A DNA stretch of 64,000 bases from the NCBI GenBank assembly GCA_041653015.1, contig JBAZGG010000003.1, forward strand, positions 33,674 through 97,673, written 5' to 3'. Positions 35,989 through 44,723 of the stretch are shown here, piece by piece. The notes beneath the pieces were generated by a model that saw nothing but the letters and a program-made list of their open reading frames with translations, was not told the origin of the DNA and did not search any database. Position 1 is the first letter of the stretch, and each line of letters starts with the position of its first letter. The position numbers and the translations under genes are program-made. This stretch comes from JBAZGG01 sp041653015 (lineage in GTDB: Bacteria > Bacillota_I > Bacilli_A > RFN20 > CAG-826).

Positions 35989-37141
35989 GCAGATACACTC
36001 CCATAATATTTTTGTAAAAGGCTTCAAATGAGAAGGGCTCGATGGTTTTTTTGGTCTTGTCAACAATCTCTTTTCTCTTCTCATCGGTGAGATGAATTAT
36101 CTTATCGATCTGATGCGCACAATCATTCTCATCGGTGAAGAAAAAACCTGTTTTATTATCATTGATGACACCGAGCAGATTGTTATCGAATCTCGCCAAA
36201 ACAATCAAATCTGAGGCCATCGCTTCCATATATGTCAAACCTTGCGTCTCAGTGATAGATGCTGAGATGAAAACGTCACCGAGACGATAATAGAAGGGGA
36301 CGATATCTGGATTTACTGCGCCAGTAAAGATTACTTTTTTGTCAATGGAAAGATCTTTTGCCAATTGGATTAAGCCCTCTAAAGCAGGACCACCACCAAC
36401 AATAACAAACTTCGCGGCAGCGTCAGGGAATTGCTTTACGTATTCTGCAAAACCTTTTAAGCAGACATCAATGGATTTTTCTTTCGCAACTCTCCCTAAA
36501 GATAATATCGTAATGTCATCTCTATTAATTCCCAATTCTTTTTTGGTCTGAGCGAGCTTTTCTTGATCGATACTCTCTTCTTTAAAGATGGAAAAATCAA
36601 TACCGGTCGGGACAACATTGATTGTGGCGTCAACACCAATCGAACGCAAATAATCTTTTGTTTTTTGAGAAGGCGTGATGAACTCATCGACTTTTTCAAT
36701 CGTGCTCTTCGTGTACAGTCTAACCACATTTCTTGCTACTCTATCAAAATGACCTTTTGTCGCATAGTATGTATATTCTTCATACATCGTGTGATATGTA
36801 TAAACGGTGGGTATCTTTAAATTTCTTCCAACAATATAACCAAATTGGCCAATTCCAGCATCGGTCTGAACATGGATGACGTCACCTTTAAAAACACGAA
36901 TTACATCCATCGCTTTGGAATTATAAAGCCACGCGAGTCGATACCCATATAATTTAGTGAGTTCAATGCCGGGGATTCTTAGTATGCCTTCTTCATAAGT
37001 GACATCCTTTGAAAATGGATTTGTTGTCACAACTAACACTTCATTACCATTTTTTCTTAGAACAGAAGCAAGATTGCGACTCGAGGTCGCCACACCATTA
37101 ATCTCAGGTGGATAGGTATCGGTAAAAATCATTACCCTCAT
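35966..37141 (-). CDS. GT4 glycosyltransferase, diacylglycerol glucosyltransferase-like
   Basis: A 391-residue GT-B fold family-4 glycosyltransferase. The N-terminus FTDTYPPEINGVATSSRNL and the segment YTYHTMYEEYTYY are typical of the 1,2-diacylglycerol alpha-glucosyltransferases making membrane glycolipids in Bacillota and Acholeplasma. The donor-binding E-x7-E motif is near ASITETQGLTYMEAMAS (about residues 309-325). It is 1 nt downstream of a flippase-like LPG_synthase_TM gene, a common pair. Membrane glycolipid synthesis is inferred; it could act on another lipid acceptor. Confidence 0.85.
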   Translation of the reverse strand: MRVMIFTDTYPPEINGVATSSRNLASVLRKNGNEVLVVTTNPFSKDVTYEEGILRIPGIELTKLYGYRLAWLYNSKAMDVIRVFKGDVIHVQTDAGIGQFGYIVGRNLKIPTVYTYHTMYEEYTYYATKGHFDRVARNVVRLYTKSTIEKVDEFITPSQKTKDYLRSIGVDATINVVPTGIDFSIFKEESIDQEKLAQTKKELGINRDDITILSLGRVAKEKSIDVCLKGFAEYVKQFPDAAAKFVIVGGGPALEGLIQLAKDLSIDKKVIFTGAVNPDIVPFYYRLGDVFISASITETQGLTYMEAMASDLIVLARFDNNLLGVINDNKTGFFFTDENDCAHQIDKIIHLTDEKRKEIVDKTKKTIEPFSFEAFYKNIMGVYLRAIKKSW

Positions 37142-37142
37142 A

Positions 37143-38663
37143 TCATTTCTTATCCCCTATATCAATTGAGGTCCAGCCTTCTTCATCTTCATTATTCTTG
37201 TGAGCCTTTGCTAATTGTTTTTCTTTTTTGACCTGTTTTGCTTCTGCTCTTTGAAGACGTTTTTGTTCTTTCTTCGATAGAGTTTGATGCAAGTCGGGCT
37301 GCGGCTGATTCTTCAAAGGTTTAATCGCAATAAAATCTTCTCGCTCGCCAGTGGATTTGTCCTTATTCTCAGGTGTAAAAGCATTGCCAAAAGATGTGAG
37401 TTTTCTCTGTATTTCTTTTCTCGAAAGCTTGGCCGTTTCGAATAAAGTATCAGATGATTTTTTCCTCTCTTCGTATGTCTCAAGTTGCAAATCCACGAAT
37501 GTTTGTCGATTGGCTCGATATGTTTCCTCTTTTGGTGATGCGCGATAGAATGCAGCGGTTAAACCGCCGACGAGTAACAGCACATGGAATGTTGAAGTCC
37601 TCCACAGAATTTGTGCTGCTGTCATCTGTGGGACCGTCATATAATAATTTGCGAAGCAAAGAGAGAAAAATAATTCGGAGACACCAGCGGATCCTGGAGT
37701 AGGGATTAACCCTGTAATCATCTGATGGAATGAGGAGAGGAAGCAAGCATCGAAAAAACTTACGATATTATAATCTCCACCAGTGTGCACAACAGCGCCA
37801 GTATCAGCGTTTATAACATCGCCAAAGGCGTTTAATGCCCCTCCGGCAAACCACGGAAGAGAGAATCGGCAAATGAAGAACAATATAAACAGAATAATAA
37901 TTAAAATTGTAACGGGAATGTTCGATTGAAGACGCCTTAGTTCAACTTTGAAGTTCTCAACTTGAATTCTTAATGATTCTCTGGTCTTATCAGGATTTTT
38001 TATTATTTTAATCTTGGCGAGCAATGCGACACCATAATGCATGATAAAGTTGTGGAACTTATGCGAGTAGGACATCAAAAACAAAGAGCAAGTAACAGCG
38101 AGATTCAAACCAAAACCAATAAAGATTAAGGGGATGACTGGAATGCTCATAGAAAAATCGCCAATCATGAAGTCGATATTGCCCATTGTGGCAAATAGAT
38201 TCCATTTGAATATCAATGAAACCAATCCAAAACCTATGAGTGAGATTTGATAAAGAATAAACCACATGACAAAAATAGATGCGGCATTAGACACTTCAAT
38301 CCCTTGCTTTTTAAGCGTGTATACCTGCATGATTTGACCGCCTGAAGAACTCGGTGTAATGCCAGAATAAAAAGAGCCAATTAATGAGGTGGCAATCGCA
38401 GAATGCAAATGGTATCGCTTAGTATAAAGTCGACAAAAAACATATATGATCAATGCATCGATAACAACTGAAAAAACAACGACCGCCAACATTAATACGA
38501 GCCATTCCCATCGGCATTGCGAAATAGCAACAACAGTCTCGCCGAAATTATCTTTTAGAGAGAAGAATAAAGCTAAGCCGGTGGCAACCAAAACAAAAAC
38601 GATATAAAAAATATATTTAAGCAGCCCTTTTTTCTTTTTTTGTTCTTCTTTAATTTCTTCCAT
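37143..38663 (-). CDS. Lysylphosphatidylglycerol synthase TM region (flippase-like) protein
   Basis: A 506-residue polytopic protein of the YbhN/AglD/MprF-flippase family. About eight hydrophobic segments lie in residues 15-360, with TPSSSGGQIMQVYTLKKQG (about 103-121) and LIPTPGSAGVSELFF as family motifs. Residues after about 370 form a long charged Lys/Glu-rich cytosolic tail. It lacks the aminoacyl-transferase domain of MprF. Proximity to the glycosyltransferase suggests lipid or glycolipid translocation. That role is inference. Confidence 0.85.
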   Translation of the reverse strand: MEEIKEEQKKKKGLLKYIFYIVFVLVATGLALFFSLKDNFGETVVAISQCRWEWLVLMLAVVVFSVVIDALIIYVFCRLYTKRYHLHSAIATSLIGSFYSGITPSSSGGQIMQVYTLKKQGIEVSNAASIFVMWFILYQISLIGFGLVSLIFKWNLFATMGNIDFMIGDFSMSIPVIPLIFIGFGLNLAVTCSLFLMSYSHKFHNFIMHYGVALLAKIKIIKNPDKTRESLRIQVENFKVELRRLQSNIPVTILIIILFILFFICRFSLPWFAGGALNAFGDVINADTGAVVHTGGDYNIVSFFDACFLSSFHQMITGLIPTPGSAGVSELFFSLCFANYYMTVPQMTAAQILWRTSTFHVLLLVGGLTAAFYRASPKEETYRANRQTFVDLQLETYEERKKSSDTLFETAKLSRKEIQRKLTSFGNAFTPENKDKSTGEREDFIAIKPLKNQPQPDLHQTLSKKEQKRLQRAEAKQVKKEKQLAKAHKNNEDEEGWTSIDIGDKK

Positions 38664-38727
38664 TTGTACTCATTTAGCTATGCTAATTCTATCATAAATC
38701 TTTCCTTGCCACACAAAATAAACGATT

Positions 38728-39585
38728 TCAAGCGCATCTGAGTGTCGTAGCAATTATTTCCATATCGCAGTTCATTCTAACGGGTAAAAAAGCACTATAA
38801 CCCAGTCCGCGAGATACATACATCGTCGTGCTGTTAACAATATATTCACCGGCGACATATGTCGGAAGACACTGATTGGCGGCGTAAGGAGTCCAGCCAA
38901 AACTTATTTGGCCACCATGCGTGTGACCAGAAAAAACGACATCTAAATCGTATTTCGCATAGATATCGATGAGTTCAGGGCGATGAGAAAGCAGTATCGA
39001 AAACTTGCTCATATCAGCATTATTGACCAAGTTAGACAAACTATTATCGACATTTCCTTCATTTCGAAAAAAGTATTGATTATCCGGACGATCATAATAG
39101 GGATCATGAAGACCGAAAAGATTGATTGAATCGCTACCAATTTTACAAATATAGAGTGAGTCGAAGAGTCTCACATTTTTATCATGAGAAAAAAACGATT
39201 GATAAAAATTATCTGTCATCGGAGAGTATGCTTCATGATTGCCTGGCACAAAGTATATCGGATAATCATTTAGTCCGTCGAGCAGAAAATTGATTTCATC
39301 AATATTCTTTGTATGAGTGTCAACAAAATCTCCCGTCATCACGATAATATTTGGATTTTCGTTTTTTACTATAGTGATGATATTACCATTTGAATATTGA
39401 TTGGAATGGTTGTGCATATCGCTCAATTGAACTATTTTAAAATTATCAAATGACTGCGGGAGTTTTTGTGAAAAATACTCATAGGAAGAAACGATGAGTT
39501 GATCCGAATTTTGTTCTACTAAAAAAAGGCCAAAGCCACCGACGAGTAGAAAGATGATCGATATAACTCGTAGAAGTGTTTTCAT
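38728..39585 (-). CDS. Membrane-anchored metallophosphoesterase (YkuE/YaeI-like)
   Basis: A 285-residue calcineurin-like phosphoesterase with an N-terminal membrane anchor (residues 5-22). Metal-binding motifs in order: QLSDMHNH, VMTGDFVDTH, FVPGNHEAY and VFSGHTHGGQISFG. The relatives YkuE and YaeI hydrolyse phosphodiester bonds on lipids or wall precursors (UDP-2,3-diacylglucosamine type for YaeI). The catalytic part is predicted outside or at the membrane face. The exact substrate is unknown. An inverted repeat ATGATGC-TT-GCATCAT (39595-39610) sits immediately upstream. Confidence 0.85.
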   Translation of the reverse strand: MKTLLRVISIIFLLVGGFGLFLVEQNSDQLIVSSYEYFSQKLPQSFDNFKIVQLSDMHNHSNQYSNGNIITIVKNENPNIIVMTGDFVDTHTKNIDEINFLLDGLNDYPIYFVPGNHEAYSPMTDNFYQSFFSHDKNVRLFDSLYICKIGSDSINLFGLHDPYYDRPDNQYFFRNEGNVDNSLSNLVNNADMSKFSILLSHRPELIDIYAKYDLDVVFSGHTHGGQISFGWTPYAANQCLPTYVAGEYIVNSTTMYVSRGLGYSAFLPVRMNCDMEIIATTLRCA

Positions 39586-39643
39586 TGAATTGTTATGATG
39601 CTTGCATCATTAAGACAATCATAGCATATTAATATCCAAAAGA

Positions 39644-40066
39644 TTAGAAAGCAAAATTTTTAATGAATTCATTAGCGAATTTAAGCGTTTCTTTGTCGGT
39701 ATCAAATGTGAGTTTTTCATACGCTTGTTTATATGGCAAAAAAGAGATTTCGTCCACCTCGTCTTTTTGCGGAGTGACTTTATCGCTCCAAGTGCGAAAA
39801 GCAAAAAAGAAAACATCTTTTGTGTGGCCGACTTGCGGTGAATAAGTTATTTTATGACGAAACCCAGGAACGTAACAAACATTTAAGCCCGTTTCTTCTT
39901 TTATTTCGCGAAGAGCGGTGTCCAATTCTGTCTCATCTCTTTCAACATGACCTTTCGGCATAGAAAAATGCCCATACCCCATTTTTTCGATGAGATACAA
40001 AATGCCTTTATCGTTTTTCAAAAAGACAACCCCACCACAACTTTTCTCTTTTATTATCCTATCCAT
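39644..40066 (-). CDS. NUDIX hydrolase, Ap4A-hydrolase-like
   Basis: A 140-residue NUDIX protein. The Nudix box reads G-x5-E-x7-REIKEETGL, beginning GHVERDE (about residues 37-59). The N-terminal SCGGVVFL and the MPKGH just before the box match diadenosine-tetraphosphate hydrolases of the MutT family. The ATG at 40066 is chosen; an upstream start adds eight unlikely residues. Substrate is inferred from the motif context only. Confidence 0.85.
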   Translation of the reverse strand: MDRIIKEKSCGGVVFLKNDKGILYLIEKMGYGHFSMPKGHVERDETELDTALREIKEETGLNVCYVPGFRHKITYSPQVGHTKDVFFFAFRTWSDKVTPQKDEVDEISFLPYKQAYEKLTFDTDKETLKFANEFIKNFAF

Positions 40067-40120
40067 GATATTATTATCCGCTGAACACAACTATTTTAAA
40101 ATATGAAATCGCATGCGCCT

Positions 40121-40945
40121 CTAGATTATGATTTCTTCGAGTGTTTTTACATCCTCAATAGACATGCGAAAATCCAATTTCAAATTTTCAACCATTCGGT
40201 CTTCATGAATTGATTTCGGCAAAGGAAGAGTATTCTCTTCAATGGTGTAGCGCAGAGCTATCTGTGCTGGAGTAACGCCATATTTATTCGCCATCTGTGA
40301 TAGCTCCTTCACTTTGAAGATATGCCCAGTCATAAGAGGCGAATAAGCCTCGACAAGTATCTTGTTCTTACGGCAGTATTCGCGAATTTCTTTTTGCGGT
40401 TTCCCAACATGAAAAACAATTTGATTAACATGCGGTATAAAACCTGTCGCTTTCGCAATGGATTCAATGTCTTTGATATCGAAGTTTGAGACACCGATTG
40501 CGCGAATCTTTTTTGCTTGGTAAAGTTCGATCATCGCCCTCCATGATTCGATATTGCCCTCTGTGCAGTCTAGGCCGACTTGATTCCATGGCCACGGAGC
40601 GTGAATGAGGTACAAATCGATATATGTTAAATCAAGTTTCTTGAGCGATTTATTGAACTCTTTCATCGTTTCATCATATCCTTTTATCTGCGCGGGTAGT
40701 TTAGTAGTAATAAATAACTCTTCACGCTTTATTTTAGAGTCTTTTAGTGCTCTGCCTATGCTTCGCTCATTCTTATACATCGCTGCGGTATCGATGTGGC
40801 GATAGCCTGCTGATAAGGCGCACAAAACTGACTTGTACGCTTCATTACCATCTTTTATTTTCCACGTTCCAAAGCCAACCGTTGGAATTAAAATTCCATT
40901 CGATAATACATAATGTTGATCAACCACTTTATTCTCATTCTTCAT
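40121..40945 (-). CDS. Aldo/keto reductase
   Basis: A 274-residue NADPH-dependent TIM-barrel oxidoreductase of the 2,5-diketo-D-gluconate reductase/prostaglandin F synthase group. Visible: GFGTWKI, the catalytic Asp and Tyr in HIDTAAMYKNE (about residues 48-58), the Lys in TTKLPA, the His in LIHAPWPW, and IGVSNFDI. It reduces aldehydes or ketones; the physiological substrate cannot be inferred. AGGAGA precedes the ATG. Apparently monocistronic. Confidence 0.93.
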   Translation of the reverse strand: MKNENKVVDQHYVLSNGILIPTVGFGTWKIKDGNEAYKSVLCALSAGYRHIDTAAMYKNERSIGRALKDSKIKREELFITTKLPAQIKGYDETMKEFNKSLKKLDLTYIDLYLIHAPWPWNQVGLDCTEGNIESWRAMIELYQAKKIRAIGVSNFDIKDIESIAKATGFIPHVNQIVFHVGKPQKEIREYCRKNKILVEAYSPLMTGHIFKVKELSQMANKYGVTPAQIALRYTIEENTLPLPKSIHEDRMVENLKLDFRMSIEDVKTLEEIII

Positions 40946-41075
40946 AGCCGTTTATCTCCTGTGGACAACCCCATAATATACTATTTGATTTGATACTTGT
41001 ATCACAGATGCATGCAAATTGATGATGTATTCAATTTTTTTGCACCATTCTATAATGTGTTTGGAGGAAAGACAT

Positions 41076-41411
41076 ATGCACGCAAAGAGAATGACGCTAT
41101 ATTGGATTTTTAGTGTTCTGTGTTCTGTCGGAGTTTATGTTGGAGCAACAATTCTTCTTATTTCTCTTTCAAAGGCAAACGAAATTCAAAATCCTCTCGA
41201 ATTGATCTTTGCCCTATATGGGCTGCTCGGTTGGGTCATTATTCTTATCGTCCCATCGATAGTTCAGTTCATCATCGGGATTATACACATAGTCAATTAT
41301 TGCAAGAATAATTTTATCAGCAGAGCGAAGGTTGGACACGCCTTATATCAACTCTTCTTCGGTCTTGGAATAATCGGAATGATCATCGTCTTGGCAAAGC
41401 ATAATCAATAA
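41076..41411 (+). CDS. Small three-helix membrane protein, unknown
   Basis: A 111-residue protein with about three transmembrane helices (residues 8-30, 45-70 and 85-105) and short charged loops. I do not recognise the family. The ATG at 41076 follows TTGGAGGAAAGACAT, a strong Shine-Dalgarno, which rules out the longer upstream frame. A TATAAT lies at 41051-41056 without a good -35 box. It is isolated on the plus strand between minus-strand genes. Confidence 0.65.
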   Translation: MHAKRMTLYWIFSVLCSVGVYVGATILLISLSKANEIQNPLELIFALYGLLGWVIILIVPSIVQFIIGIIHIVNYCKNNFISRAKVGHALYQLFFGLGIIGMIIVLAKHNQ

Positions 41412-41596
41412 TGAGCCTGTTTATAGATTAACAGTCGTATCAGAATTTTAAACGTATAGACGCAATCATAATATTTCAGCTGAGTTAAACATCTTTTGCA
41501 CGATATTTAAAAACTAACACATCACATAGTTCGATGAAATGTTGTGCGAAAAACGTAATTAAGGATATTTATGCTATTGCATTAAATCTAAATTTC

Positions 41597-43399
41597 TCAT
41601 CCGTAATAGACGAACACCATCTCTGAATCTTCACTCAAAGTAATTTTGTCAGTTGCGGTCAACTTGTTTAAAAATACTAACTCTTTACCAATATATACTC
41701 CGAGCACTATCACCTTTTTATTGGAACTCAAATAGATATCCCTCACAAAATTGCCATGATTAGTGATTTCGATGGAGTCATGGAAGCTGATGATTGAATC
41801 AGCCCTGTCAACCCAAATATCAAAAGTATTATCGCCTTTATCGTTCGGATCAAAGAGGATATCAAGAAATTCATTGTTCGCTCTGTTATATAACGTCTGA
41901 CTGGCTAGGAAAGAAACGATTCTATTCGATAAAACGTACCCGTCCAAATTAAAGAAATCGAGCATCCCAATATTCTTTGGATTAGTGATTTCCACCACCA
42001 ATGACAAATTGCAGGTTCTGACTAATGAATTCAATTTAAAGATGGTCAAGAAAACATTAGAATCGATTAAATCTTCAGTCAGAGATGAATCGGAAAGAAT
42101 TAAGATCGTCTTTTTTTCATCAATGCAGCTATCATTTTTAATATCGGAGAGCATTTTCGCCTCTTCTTCAAATGAATAGTGATGAATCTCTATGGTGCCA
42201 TCTCCGATAAATGATCTAAGCGAATCCTGTAGATATCGACTCTTTTCATTTGTGCCCAAAACATACACTTTTCTCCTCGGTGGCATGTATTTATCTTTTA
42301 TCTTGAAATGACTGATCTGCTGACAAGTCTCTGCTGTTTTAGATACTTTCTCTGGTTCTTTATCATCTGCGACATATAATTTCCCATCGCTAAAAATTGG
42401 AATCCCTGAATCATTGTTTAGTAAATAATCTTCAATCCCTTGCTTTTGATGCGCAACAATTCTCAAACCATCCAAACTCAGCAATTCTTCATACACCTGA
42501 ACAATTTTCGGATTGAACAGAGAAGCCGCCATCAATTGACCTAATTTCCTATTATAAGAAAAGGGGACCACCTGCATATCTTGCAACTCTTTAATCTCCT
42601 TTACAAGATTATCTATTATTTCGACAGATTGACTATTTTCAACCTCAATGCAAGAAATGCACCCCTGCATATTGTATTTAGAAATTCGGAGAACAATTTT
42701 GATATTATCCATGTCGGTTGAACTGATGTTTTTGCCATCTTCCGTCATATCGTCGTTATCCATGATCAAAATATGGGAAGCTTTGTCGACTCCACACTCT
42801 AATAACTCATTGTCATTTTGTGGATTGATCTGTTTGACGATAACATTCTTTAGCAATTTCTTTTTTCTCGCTAAGTCAAAAGCATTTTTCAAGTCTTTGT
42901 ATACCGTTTCATTGTCGCGATCAGAAGCGATGACGATCGTAGTGTTTTTGTCGTTTGAAAGAACATCGAGGGCGATGGAAGGGACTTTAGAATTATAGTT
43001 GATGATGAGATGGTGATTTAAAACGTTTATTCTCCCAGTTGATTGTTTGGTTGACTCGACAAAGCCTTGAATAGAGTTGGCGATGATGCCTATGACAACT
43101 CCGCTCAACAATATCATTCCAGAGATGCTTGTGATTATCCCTATGATGAATAGAGGAGAATTCTTGACATCCACGGTTAAGTCTGGGGCAAAGAGCCATT
43201 CTATACCATAGAACAAAGCGTCCCAATAACTGTTAAACGCCCTGCTGGCTTGGAAAATATCGACGACATACGAAATCGTCGCTGACGCTACGATAATGGC
43301 TAGATTCACAAAAAACAATAATATTGTGATGAGCAGTATCGGGTTCTTTACTTTAAAAGCAATCAACTTGTTTTTTACGCTGTTGTGTAAGCTTTTCAT
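41597..43399 (-). CDS. CASTOR/POLLUX-like ion channel with RCK domains
   Basis: A 600-residue protein. TM1 is about residues 18-48, then a pore-loop-like segment (about 55-75), then TM2 (about 83-110). Two Rossmann-like RCK/TrkA-N regions follow, starting at LIINYNSK (about 131) and VYVLGTNEK (about 376). The layout matches the prokaryotic relatives of plant CASTOR/POLLUX channels. The pore loop has no TVGYG filter; it reads WLFAPDLTVDV. Ion selectivity is therefore open. GGAGATAAACAT precedes the ATG. Apparently monocistronic. Confidence 0.78.
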   Translation of the reverse strand: MKSLHNSVKNKLIAFKVKNPILLITILLFFVNLAIIVASATISYVVDIFQASRAFNSYWDALFYGIEWLFAPDLTVDVKNSPLFIIGIITSISGMILLSGVVIGIIANSIQGFVESTKQSTGRINVLNHHLIINYNSKVPSIALDVLSNDKNTTIVIASDRDNETVYKDLKNAFDLARKKKLLKNVIVKQINPQNDNELLECGVDKASHILIMDNDDMTEDGKNISSTDMDNIKIVLRISKYNMQGCISCIEVENSQSVEIIDNLVKEIKELQDMQVVPFSYNRKLGQLMAASLFNPKIVQVYEELLSLDGLRIVAHQKQGIEDYLLNNDSGIPIFSDGKLYVADDKEPEKVSKTAETCQQISHFKIKDKYMPPRRKVYVLGTNEKSRYLQDSLRSFIGDGTIEIHHYSFEEEAKMLSDIKNDSCIDEKKTILILSDSSLTEDLIDSNVFLTIFKLNSLVRTCNLSLVVEITNPKNIGMLDFFNLDGYVLSNRIVSFLASQTLYNRANNEFLDILFDPNDKGDNTFDIWVDRADSIISFHDSIEITNHGNFVRDIYLSSNKKVIVLGVYIGKELVFLNKLTATDKITLSEDSEMVFVYYG

Positions 43400-43561
43400 A
43401 TGTTTATCTCCATCATATTTGAAACAAAAATTATCTTGTGAATTTTTCTATAATGAGGATAATTATTGTTTCTATATTTTATCATTTGTATCTATGCTAT
43501 TCCAACAACGCCATTATAATTGATGACAATTTAAAGTCAGTGTATGACATATTGCTCCAGT

Positions 43562-43580
43562 AAGCTTAAACATTAAGCTT
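43562..43580. repeat. Perfect 8-bp inverted repeat with 3-nt loop
   Basis: AAGCTTAA-ACA-TTAAGCTT, in the gap between the channel gene and tRNA-Leu. No T-tract follows on either strand. It could be an operator or the 3' part of a transcription stop. Confidence 0.4.
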
Positions 43581-43607
43581 TCAGCCAAACAATTCGTCCA
43601 ATCATAT

Positions 43608-43656
43608 AAAAAGTTCTCTCCATGTTGTACCAATTAATGGTTCAAGCCGAGAGAAC
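43608..43656 (-). terminator. Terminator of tRNA-Leu
   Basis: Minus-strand GTTCTCTC (43649-43656) pairs with GAGAGAAC (43613-43620) across a 28-nt loop that itself holds ACCATTAATTGGT, followed by TTTTT. It lies 15 nt past the tRNA 3' end. Confidence 0.7.
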
Positions 43657-43670
43657 AATTTTTACTCATC

Positions 43671-43755
43671 TGGTGCAGATAACAGGAGTTGAACCTGCAC
43701 GGGTCGCCCCACTAGATCCTAAGTCTAGCGCGTCTGCCAATTCCGCCATATCTGC
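43671..43755 (-). tRNA. tRNA-Leu (UAG)
   Basis: An 85-nt type II tRNA with a long variable arm. Acceptor GCAGATA pairs with TATCTGC. The anticodon loop within CTAGACTTAGGATCTAG gives TAG. The T-arm is GCAGG-TTCAACT-CCTGT. The 3' CCA is encoded. Confidence 0.96.
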
Positions 43756-43817
43756 ACAAATAACGCTTCATCATATTAAAACTTTTATCGACTTTGTGCA
43801 ACGATTCATTATTCATT

Positions 43818-44456
43818 TCAGATGACAAGTTTTTTCAACTCTTTTTTGACTGCGTTTAAATCGCTATTGGTCAATATTGGAATCAATGAATCAATCTCTT
43901 CAATCGGCTTATCCCACCATTTAAGTTTCAGCATTAGACCGATCAATTCATCATCAAATCTTTTTCTGATCTCTCGTGCTGGATTGCCAGCGACAATCGC
44001 ATATGGTGAAACATCACTTCCAACGACACTATTTAGTCCAATAATCGCGCCATCGCCGATATGCACTCCTGGCAGTATCGTCGCGTTCTGACCAATCCAC
44101 ACATCGTTTCCAACAATGGTATCGCCCTTGATAGGCATCTGCGAAAGCGGAGGAATGTTTTGACACCATCCCAATATATAAAACGGGAATGTCGAAACGG
44201 CATTCATTTGATGATTCGCACCATTCATGACAAAGTTGACACCGGCTGCGATTTGACAAAATTTGCCAATGATCAATTTATCACCATAGAAATCATAGTG
44301 ATGAGTAACGCGGCTCTCAAAATCAACATCGCTAAAATAAGTGAAATCACCGACGATGATATCAGGATTTTTTATCGTCGGTTTTACATTGGTGACCGAT
44401 TTAATGTTTGGAATCGGAAACACAATATTGGGATTTGGAAATGCTTTCTTTTTCAT
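43818..44456 (-). CDS. Xenobiotic acetyltransferase, Vat/CatB-like hexapeptide family
   Basis: A 212-residue left-handed beta-helix acetyltransferase closely resembling streptogramin A acetyltransferases (Vat) and type B chloramphenicol acetyltransferases. It has DKLIIGKFCQIAAGVNF, the catalytic His in MNGANHQM (about residue 82), GNDVWIGQNATILPGVHIG and IVAGNPAREIRKRF, then the WWD near the C-terminus. The enzyme would acetylate a hydroxyl of an antibiotic or other small molecule from acetyl-CoA. Family assignment is firm, resistance is inference. It lies next to tRNA-Leu in an AT-rich accessory pocket. Confidence 0.87.
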   Translation of the reverse strand: MKKKAFPNPNIVFPIPNIKSVTNVKPTIKNPDIIVGDFTYFSDVDFESRVTHHYDFYGDKLIIGKFCQIAAGVNFVMNGANHQMNAVSTFPFYILGWCQNIPPLSQMPIKGDTIVGNDVWIGQNATILPGVHIGDGAIIGLNSVVGSDVSPYAIVAGNPAREIRKRFDDELIGLMLKLKWWDKPIEEIDSLIPILTNSDLNAVKKELKKLVI

Positions 44457-44723
44457 GCGACTATCTTTCTACGATTTTTATTATTTATTATTGTATCACA
44501 ATTCACATGTACTTGATTCTTCTCAAAACACTCGATTTTTGGTATTGGTATTTAATTATATGGTTTAGACAGTTTTGAGTCATCGTTCACAATCTAATAA
44601 TAAGAAATTCGAGTAATATTTATAATTTTTTTATTTAGTGAACAAAAATTGAAGTGACAAATTTCAGCACATTTTATCAAAATTTAGATTTATTCTATCG
44701 AATCATTTGTTATTATTAAAGCA

